From: Thiotrichaceae bacterium
GTDB lineage: Bacteria; Pseudomonadota; Gammaproteobacteria; Beggiatoales; Beggiatoaceae
Assembly (NCBI GenBank): GCA_026993485.1
Contig: JALWSU010000444.1
Span: 1 to 36,591 of the forward strand
Direction of reading: 5' to 3'
Length of the DNA stretch: 36,591 bases
The first letter of the stretch is position 1; every line of letters begins with the position of its first letter. A model generated the notes under the pieces. The model did not search any database and was not told the origin of the DNA. It worked only from the letters and a program-made list of their open reading frames with translations. Shown here one piece after another: positions 26,106-32,297 of this stretch. Made by a program: the position numbers and the translations under genes.

Positions 26106-27432
26106 ATTCCCAATGTCCCAAAATTTTTTCAATAATATAATAAGAAATAAAGAAAACTACCATGCTGGAGAATAATAAACCCAAACCATCGTATGGAAGA
26201 TTCATTTGGATACCAATAAAAGTCAATAAAAAATTTAAGGCAAAAAATAGAAAACAAATCCATGCTAATGGTTTTTTTTGGTTCATATAATCTAGAATTA
26301 GCATGTTTAAGGAAAATAAACCCAGAAATAAAGTTGCGATGAGAAGTATATTAAAAACATAAGGATTACTCCAAGGCAAATGGATAAAACCTAGTGACAC
26401 CATTAACATAATAAACATAGTTAATCCGCCATAAATAAAAATAAGAGCGTAAAAAATTTTTTGATAACCTGCAATCATTTCGATTTTGCTTTTATCAAGC
26501 CTTGATAAAGGAAAATTATGATAAAGCCCCTCGGAAAATTCTTTATGAGGAGATTTGATATATTCATTAACACGTCTCAAGGTTAATAATTGGGCTATGG
26601 ATAAAATGGTAAAAGCAACAAAAAATGGATAATCATAGTCTGAATAGCGAAACAGTGGGTCAACTGGATGCGTTGTTTGTGGCATAAACCAAAATAAAAT
26701 CTTATCAATCCATATTCCTAAATTAAAAAAGAAAAAGAATAATAAAGATGGTAAAGCATCTTTTTTTAAAAAGCCAAAACTGGAAGAAAGGATATCATTT
26801 CGATGATACGCTTTGAAAATATAACCGTATTGAATAAATCCGATTCCAGAAAATCCAAAAATAAGCATAACTAAAACATATTCAATTTCAAAAAATTCCC
26901 TAGTAAAGAAAATGATAATATAGGTTATTCCTAATACGAATAAGTAACTGAAAAAAATCAGGCGTTCTAACTTTAGAATCATCATAATATTATTGATAAT
27001 CCAAAGCGCACCTAAACCAGTAGTTAATCCCGCAAAAATTAAGCCATGACTGAAAGGTTTTAAAGAAACCGATACAAACAAAAGCAAAGTTAAACTAAAA
27101 ATTATAGGCATAACCAATAACAGAGCACCTGTTAAACTATTTAGTACTTCGTTGTAATTTTTAGTAAAAAGTGCCTCATTCAAATGAAAATTTAACATGC
27201 CATTGATAGGAGAACTGAAAATCATTGATAAGACAATGGCATAAGTAAAATGTATAAAAAAATAGGCATCCAGCCCATATAATAATTGCTCCATCCAAGC
27301 AATCAACGCCAGAAAAATCACCGTTAGCCACCACGCACCAACGCTGTCTGCGGCTCGCAGTATTTCTTGTATGACAGATTCGGTGATTGTTGTTGGAGCC
27401 TTGTGAGGATTAAAACTAAATATAATTTTCAT
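26071..27432 (-). CDS. pelG: PelG inner-membrane transporter (Wzx-like)
   Basis: 453 residues, nearly all in hydrophobic helices (about 12). The N-terminal signature of the family is recognisable: a short amphipathic start, 'AADSVGAWWLTVIFLALIA', then 'SSPINGMLNFHLNEALFTKNYNEVLNSLTGALLLV'. It matches the usual PelG length (about 455). PelG belongs to the polysaccharide flippase superfamily and is thought to move the growing Pel chain across the inner membrane together with PelD, PelE and PelF. In this locus it is separated from pelF by a 255-bp MITE-like element. Its 3' end overlaps the hydrolase gene. Confidence 0.88.
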   Translation of the reverse strand: MKIIFSFNPHKAPTTITESVIQEILRAADSVGAWWLTVIFLALIAWMEQLLYGLDAYFFIHFTYAIVLSMIFSSPINGMLNFHLNEALFTKNYNEVLNSLTGALLLVMPIIFSLTLLLFVSVSLKPFSHGLIFAGLTTGLGALWIINNIMMILKLERLIFFSYLFVLGITYIIIFFTREFFEIEYVLVMLIFGFSGIGFIQYGYIFKAYHRNDILSSSFGFLKKDALPSLLFFFFFNLGIWIDKILFWFMPQTTHPVDPLFRYSDYDYPFFVAFTILSIAQLLTLRRVNEYIKSPHKEFSEGLYHNFPLSRLDKSKIEMIAGYQKIFYALIFIYGGLTMFIMLMVSLGFIHLPWSNPYVFNILLIATLFLGLFSLNMLILDYMNQKKPLAWICFLFFALNFLLTFIGIQMNLPYDGLGLLFSSMVVFFISYYIIEKILGHWEYVIIKEIADDF

Positions 27433-27474
27433 CGTAAAAATCTACTTACTCTACTCAGTGATTTCATTACTTTC

Positions 27475-27729
27475 TCGGACTTACGCACTGACAGCATAAG
27501 TTGATTAGTTTTTTAATAAAAACAAAGTGTTAAAATTTATAACTAACTTACTTGGAGTCCAAACGAAGTAAGCGTAGCTAAAGCTTTAGCTTTAGCTTAG
27601 CTTCGCTTACTTCGTTTCGCTTACTTCGTTTCGCTTACTTCGTTTGGAAGGTCCAAAGCTAAAGCTTCTTCGCGTCTCTTCGCTCCAAGGAGAAACTCAA
27701 AAAATTTGTTTGTCAATGCGTAAGTCCTA
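27475..27729. repeat. Expanded MITE-like element between pelF and pelG
   Basis: 255 bp. The left end TCGGACTTACGCACTGACA and the right end TTTGTCAATGCGTAAGTCCTA (up to 27729, here one base longer than the common end) mirror each other with few mismatches. The interior holds the shared 'ttataactaacttacttgg', 'gtccaaagctaaagcttctt' and 'ctccaaggaga' blocks plus three perfect 14-bp units CGCTTACTTCGTTT (27604-27645). The last three bases (27727-27729) are the stop codon of pelF. It has no coding capacity. It may change pelG expression relative to pelF. Confidence 0.87.
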
Positions 27730-29340
27730 ACTTTCATATTTATTGCTATAAATAACTTTTTTTTGATATAGAGTTTTTGATACTGGTTCATTAATCAGGT
27801 TTTGCAGATTATCAGTTTTGTCTATGACTTTTGGTTCGGATTTGACTGAAAATTTCTCAGATTGTTTAGCTTTATTGAAAAGTTCTTCATACACAACTCG
27901 ATATTTATTTTTTAGGATGGTATCAGTGTAATATTTTTCCACACGCTTAATACCAGTTTGAGCCATTTGATTAGCTAGTTTCGGATTTTTGATGAGATGC
28001 AAGGTTTTCATTGCTAGTGCTTGACTATCCATAACAGCGGTTATGTAACCAGCATGTCCTAAATTATCATCACCAAACCCTAGTATCAGTTCATCACAAG
28101 CACCTACATTGGTTGCTACAATAGGTAATCCAGCCGCCATTGCTTCCATGACAGATAGTGGCATGGCTTCCTTAACGGATGTTAATAACACAATATCGAA
28201 TTTTTTTAAATAGTCATCCAAACTATCGACGCGCCCTGTAAAAGTTATATAATCTTGTGCATTAACTATTTCACGTAAGGCAAGGCATTCTTCATAATAA
28301 TCCTTATCCTGTGGTCCAACAAGATATGCTTGAAGATTAGGACAATATTCTTTGACAAGCGTTGCTACATTTATAAAAGTTTTAATATCCTTAACCGCTG
28401 AAATTCTACCAATCATACCAATAACTGGAGTGGATGTTGTTAAACGAGTTTTTCTAACTGGTATAAATTGCTCAAGTTTGATGCCATTTGAAATAACTTG
28501 CACTTTTCTCGGATCAGCACCGTATTCTTCCATAATGGGCACATTGTTGTAATTTGCAGTAATTAGGGTTGTCACCCTTTCATATTGATATTTTGTTAAG
28601 GCTTTATAAAAATCGCGCCACATTTCCCGCATATATGGATCTGATAACCATTTGGGATCAGCTGAACTTAAATCCATTTCTCTTTCCTGCATATAAATAC
28701 CATGTTCAGTAATTAATGACGGCTTGTCATATAGTTCGGTCATCATACAAGCTAAAAATCCAGAAAATCCAGTACCTGGGGATTGGTAAATTTTCGCATT
28801 TGGTAGTTCATTAACCAGCATAAATACTCGCCAAATGATAATATGAATAGTACGCCAATTATAAAAATAGTTTATAAAACCGTGTTTGCCATGTTTTTCA
28901 TTATAAATCTGAGTGAATAATTTAAATCCATTTTCAACTTGCATAAAATGCTTGAAAAAACCTTCCTTGTAATTATGCAATATATCTTTCAAAAGTTGAC
29001 GTTCTTCTTCATTTAAATGCCCAGTTCTAAAACTGGAGGTAGCTAGTTTATAAATGTTAGAATAAATTCTCTGTTCTTCATCCGAAGAAAATTTGCTAGG
29101 TTTCGCATTCCTTATGCCACTGTAGTCAAATAAATCTAAACTTTTTACGGCAACCACATTCTCAGGTATTATAAAACGTTTATCAGCATCGGTTTTTTTC
29201 CCAGCAGTCAGTGCAACTATTGTAAAAGTCAATTCGGTTGCATAATATTTAATTATATGATGAACCCATGAAGAAACACCACCTATTTCATAGGGATAAG
29301 TGCCTTCAGTAATTAGACAAATATCCGCTGAATCATTCAT
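27727..29340 (-). CDS. pelF: PelF glycosyltransferase (intact copy)
   Basis: PelF is the cytosolic GT4 enzyme that polymerises Pel from UDP-sugar. From the ATG at 29340 (GAGG 6 bases upstream; an ATG at 29352 is also in frame) it has 537 residues. Visible are 'ADICLITEGTYPYEIGGVSSW' (split here: GGVSSW at 20-25), 'ITEHGIYMQERE', 'VISNGIKLEQF', 'GMIGRISAVKDIKTF' (Arg312, Lys317) and the complete EX7E motif (Glu391 to Glu399) in 'KEAMPLSVMEAMAAGLP'. The last 45 residues form a polar tail without counterpart in the second copy. The stop codon is the end of the downstream MITE-like element. Confidence 0.94.
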   Translation of the reverse strand: MNDSADICLITEGTYPYEIGGVSSWVHHIIKYYATELTFTIVALTAGKKTDADKRFIIPENVVAVKSLDLFDYSGIRNAKPSKFSSDEEQRIYSNIYKLATSSFRTGHLNEEERQLLKDILHNYKEGFFKHFMQVENGFKLFTQIYNEKHGKHGFINYFYNWRTIHIIIWRVFMLVNELPNAKIYQSPGTGFSGFLACMMTELYDKPSLITEHGIYMQEREMDLSSADPKWLSDPYMREMWRDFYKALTKYQYERVTTLITANYNNVPIMEEYGADPRKVQVISNGIKLEQFIPVRKTRLTTSTPVIGMIGRISAVKDIKTFINVATLVKEYCPNLQAYLVGPQDKDYYEECLALREIVNAQDYITFTGRVDSLDDYLKKFDIVLLTSVKEAMPLSVMEAMAAGLPIVATNVGACDELILGFGDDNLGHAGYITAVMDSQALAMKTLHLIKNPKLANQMAQTGIKRVEKYYTDTILKNKYRVVYEELFNKAKQSEKFSVKSEPKVIDKTDNLQNLINEPVSKTLYQKKVIYSNKYES

Positions 29341-29355
29341 GTTATGCCTCATTAA

Positions 29356-30324
29356 CTATATATAAATTTCCCGTGTTCTCCACATATCCTTAACGGATTG
29401 TTGCAGTGTGATGGAAGGTGTCCAATCCAACTCTTGTTTGGCCAAAGTTGCATCTGCTGCTTGTTCTGGTACCGAAAATTGGCGACGATTTGTAGTACTT
29501 TCGTATTTTACCCCTAAACCAGATTCTTTAATTAACAATTCTATGATTTCTTTTCCCGAGGTTTTTTTCCCACTACCAATATGATAAAGTCTTCCAGCTT
29601 TGCCTTGTATTAATGCCATTAATATGGCACGGGAAACATCTCGAATATCGGTATAATCCCGTAACGTAGTAAGATCACCAAATTCTAGAGTCTTCAGTGG
29701 TTCACCTCCTGCCATTGCTGCAAGTAATTTAGTACAACGTCCTGATAGCAATGTGTCTGGTAATCCAGGGCCAATCAAATTGAACAGTCTTAGCCTAACT
29801 ATATTTTGTTGATGGCGCAAGTAAGCCGCATGAGCTACCATAGATTGTGATAATTTGGAAATACCATAAGGATCAACTGGTTGACATGCTGCATTTTCAG
29901 CCAGCGGCAAATCTTCTGGAGAACAATAGCCGATTTCGGCAGAAGAGCCAATAATAACAACGCGCTTCTCGGTTCCCATTTTGTCACGCATGGCTTCTAA
30001 TAAATAGTCTGTTGCAACTACATTGCCATCTAAGACTTGTTGCAATGAACCAAATCGTTGACTGGCTAAATGTATAACAATATCTGGACGTACTTCTGTC
30101 ACCAGTTTAACTACTGAAGCCTTAGAAAATAGTTCTACCGAATAATAAGCATCTAATCCTTTCACAACTGCGGTTTTTCGTCTCGCAATACCTACAATTG
30201 TGCTATTAACGAAAGCTTCTTTTAGTGATGCAACTAAGTGTGTTCCGACAAATCCAGTACAGCCAGTAACGAGAATACGGCTATTTTTTAGCTGATTTGT
30301 TATAATATTCTGGGAGAAATACAC
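29356..30324 (-). CDS. NAD(P)-dependent nucleotide-sugar epimerase/reductase (SDR)
   Basis: Extended short-chain dehydrogenase with the Rossmann motif 'GCTGFVGTHL' (about 21-30), 'IVIHLAS', the Ser-containing 'IIGSSAEIGY', and catalytic Tyr153-x-x-x-Lys157 in 'DPYGISK'. 'RLFNLIGPG' follows. It resembles GDP-4-keto-6-deoxymannose reductases and related 4-reductases. The frame is open back to 30378. I favour the GTG at 30324 with GAGG 9 bases before it; an ATG at 30366 is the alternative. It overlaps the nucleotidyltransferase gene by 44 bp and lies 15 bp before pelF, so it belongs to the Pel transcript. The exact substrate cannot be read from the sequence. Confidence 0.85.
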   Translation of the reverse strand: MYFSQNIITNQLKNSRILVTGCTGFVGTHLVASLKEAFVNSTIVGIARRKTAVVKGLDAYYSVELFSKASVVKLVTEVRPDIVIHLASQRFGSLQQVLDGNVVATDYLLEAMRDKMGTEKRVVIIGSSAEIGYCSPEDLPLAENAACQPVDPYGISKLSQSMVAHAAYLRHQQNIVRLRLFNLIGPGLPDTLLSGRCTKLLAAMAGGEPLKTLEFGDLTTLRDYTDIRDVSRAILMALIQGKAGRLYHIGSGKKTSGKEIIELLIKESGLGVKYESTTNRRQFSVPEQAADATLAKQELDWTPSITLQQSVKDMWRTREIYI

Positions 30325-31021
30325 TTGGATTAGCCTCAAAGCGTTCGTTCGCGTCTTGATAATCATCAGGCCGTCCAATATCTAACCATGTACCTTTAGC
30401 CTGATGACAATAGAGATATTCATCTTTTTTGATTAGAAGCCGCATTAAATCAGGAAAATCCTGATATTCGTTATACTTAATATAATCAAGAATACGTTTA
30501 TTTAAGATATAAATTCCAGCACTGGCTTGATAATAGAGTATAGGTTTTTCTGTATATTCAAGCAATTGATTTTTATCATAGTCAATTTTAAGTACCCCAA
30601 GTGAAATAGGAACTTCCTTGCGGAAGGTGGCAATCGTAGCGATGGGTTGCACTTGTTTATGATGGCTCATCAATTCTCCATAATTCAGATCAGTCAGGAG
30701 ATCGCCATTCATCACCAAAAAATCCTCATCCAAACGCTCTTTTAGTAGACCGAGTGGCCCAGCAGTCCCAAGGGGCTCATCTTCACGAGAATAGCTGATT
30801 TCAAGTCCCCATTTATGACCATCTCCAAAATAAGCTTCAATCAGTGCCGCTAAATGACTGACTGTAAAAATAAGTCGGTCAAAACCATAACTTTTTAATT
30901 GCCGAATAATTACTTCTAAAATCGGCATGTCTTCCCCGATGGGAATTAAAGGTTTCGGTAAAATTGTGGTGTAAGGACGAAGTCGTATTCCTTTGCCACC
31001 AGCTAAAATAATCGCTTGCAT
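30281..31021 (-). CDS. Sugar-phosphate nucleotidyltransferase
   Basis: 246 residues starting with the nucleotide loop 'AIILAGGKGIRLRPYT' and 'PKPLIPI'. 'VMNGDLLTDL' (metal-binding Asp), 'EKPILYYQASAGIYIL' and 'GTWLDIGRPDDY' follow. This is the short class without a C-terminal beta-helix, as in mannose-1-phosphate guanylyltransferase-like and PtmE/LegF-side enzymes. It activates a sugar-1-phosphate with an NTP. It lies between the LegB-like dehydratase (23 bp) and the reductase (overlap), which points to a single NDP-deoxysugar pathway. The nucleotide (GTP, UTP, CTP or dTTP) is not decidable here. Confidence 0.88.
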   Translation of the reverse strand: MQAIILAGGKGIRLRPYTTILPKPLIPIGEDMPILEVIIRQLKSYGFDRLIFTVSHLAALIEAYFGDGHKWGLEISYSREDEPLGTAGPLGLLKERLDEDFLVMNGDLLTDLNYGELMSHHKQVQPIATIATFRKEVPISLGVLKIDYDKNQLLEYTEKPILYYQASAGIYILNKRILDYIKYNEYQDFPDLMRLLIKKDEYLYCHQAKGTWLDIGRPDDYQDANERFEANPSVFLPEYYNKSAKK

Positions 31022-31044
31022 AGATATACTTTTCCTATAACTAT

Positions 31045-32037
31045 TTATACTTGATAAGTATTTACTTTATAGAGATCAATATGATCTGTAATAAAATTAA
31101 TAACCTGACTCAAACCAGCTTCAAAATTTACCGTAGGAGTCCATCCTGTGAGCTTGTTGATTTTTTCAGCATTACAAAGTAATTCAAACACTTCACTTTT
31201 ACTCGGTCGCACTCGCTCTTCTTCACATTTGACTTCAACTTCAACATTCATAAGAGTGAAAATCTTTTCAGCTAGTTCACCGATTGTAATCCCTTTTCCA
31301 TTACCAGCATTGCAAACTTGACCGATAGTTTTATCTGATTCTGCAACCGCAATAAAGGCGCGTGCTGTGTCTTTAACAAAGGTGAAATCACGAATTGGTG
31401 AGAGTGATCCTAATGTAATAGTTCTGGCACCACTAACTATTTGACTGATAATGGTAGGAATGACAGCACGGGCGGATTGACGAGGGCCATAAGTATTAAA
31501 TGGGCGAAGTATAGACACGGGGAGTCCAAAACTTCGATAATAGCTTTCAGCTAAACTATCAGCAGCAATTTTTGAAGCCGAATAAGGTGATTGTGGTTGT
31601 AACGGATGCTTTTCATCAATTGGTGTATATTGTGCCGTGCCATAAACTTCTGAAGTAGAGGTATGAACTACCCGTTGAACATTACAAGCAAGGGCTGCTT
31701 GTACAACGTTTAATGTTCCCCTTATATTAGTTTCAACATAGCTGGCAGGTGCAATATAAGAATAAGGAATACCAATAAGTGAGGCTAAATGAAATACAAC
31801 ATCACGACCTTCCATAGCTTTGTTTACTGAAAAATAGTCAGTTAAATCATAAGCACGTACATCAATGGCATCACGAATATTTTTTGGCAGTAGTTCTAAA
31901 TTTCCCCAATCATTACGGGAATTATAGTGAACCATTGCCCTAACATCTGCACCTAGCTCAACTAAAATTTCAGTTAGATGGCTGCCGATAAAGCCTCCTG
32001 CACCAGTGATTAAAACTTTGCTTTTTGATATATCCAT
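31045..32037 (-). CDS. LegB-like nucleotide-sugar 4,6-dehydratase (SDR)
   Basis: 330 residues: 'VLITGAGGFIGSHLTEILV' (NAD loop), 'VVFHLASLIGIPYSYIAPASYVETN', 'HTSTSEVYGT', and catalytic Tyr152/Lys156 in 'QSPYSASKIAAD'. 'RPFNTYGPRQSARAVIPTII' and 'DFTFVKDTARAF' follow. From memory these blocks agree closely with Campylobacter LegB (GDP-GlcNAc 4,6-dehydratase of the legionaminic acid route) and its relatives. I cannot run an alignment. The remaining leg genes are not in the window. As first gene of the three-gene sugar module it may form a 4-keto-6-deoxy sugar that the downstream SDR reduces. The 260 bp upstream hold the triplicated palindrome. Confidence 0.85.
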   Translation of the reverse strand: MDISKSKVLITGAGGFIGSHLTEILVELGADVRAMVHYNSRNDWGNLELLPKNIRDAIDVRAYDLTDYFSVNKAMEGRDVVFHLASLIGIPYSYIAPASYVETNIRGTLNVVQAALACNVQRVVHTSTSEVYGTAQYTPIDEKHPLQPQSPYSASKIAADSLAESYYRSFGLPVSILRPFNTYGPRQSARAVIPTIISQIVSGARTITLGSLSPIRDFTFVKDTARAFIAVAESDKTIGQVCNAGNGKGITIGELAEKIFTLMNVEVEVKCEEERVRPSKSEVFELLCNAEKINKLTGWTPTVNFEAGLSQVINFITDHIDLYKVNTYQV

Positions 32038-32072
32038 AGTTGTTAGTTGTGTTAGTTGATAGACATTTTGTT

Positions 32073-32277
32073 CTCGTTCCCAAGCTCCTGCTCACTCTCT
32101 TATACACAAGGGCAACCGATTGCCCCTACAGTAAATCATTGTTTGTAGGGGCAATCCCTTGTGGTTGCCCAGAACAGTAAATCATTGTTTGTAGGGGCAA
32201 TCCCTTGTGGTTGCCCAGAGAGTACAGTAAATCACTGTTTGTAGGGGCAATCCCTTGTGGTTGCCCATGGGAACGAG
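32073..32277. repeat. Triplicated palindromic repeat composite, copy 3
   Basis: The outer repeat CTCGTTCCCA (32073-32082) is mirrored at 32268-32277. Inside, the left arm GGGCAACCGATTGCCCCTAC (32110-32129) is followed by three direct units, each starting 'acagtaaatcattgtttg' or a one-base variant and ending GGTTGCCC (at about 32170, 32215 and 32265). Copies at 3089 and 5541 have a single unit, so the right half has been amplified. The composite separates the PelA-like gene from the sugar module. Confidence 0.88.
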
Positions 32278-32297
32278 GATAACGAGGAGAACAGTTC

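Noticed and set aside
32110-32270. CRISPR-like direct repeats
   Set aside because: Units are about 42 bases with 3-9 bases between them, are palindromic over most of their length, and no cas genes are near. They are an amplified palindromic repeat.
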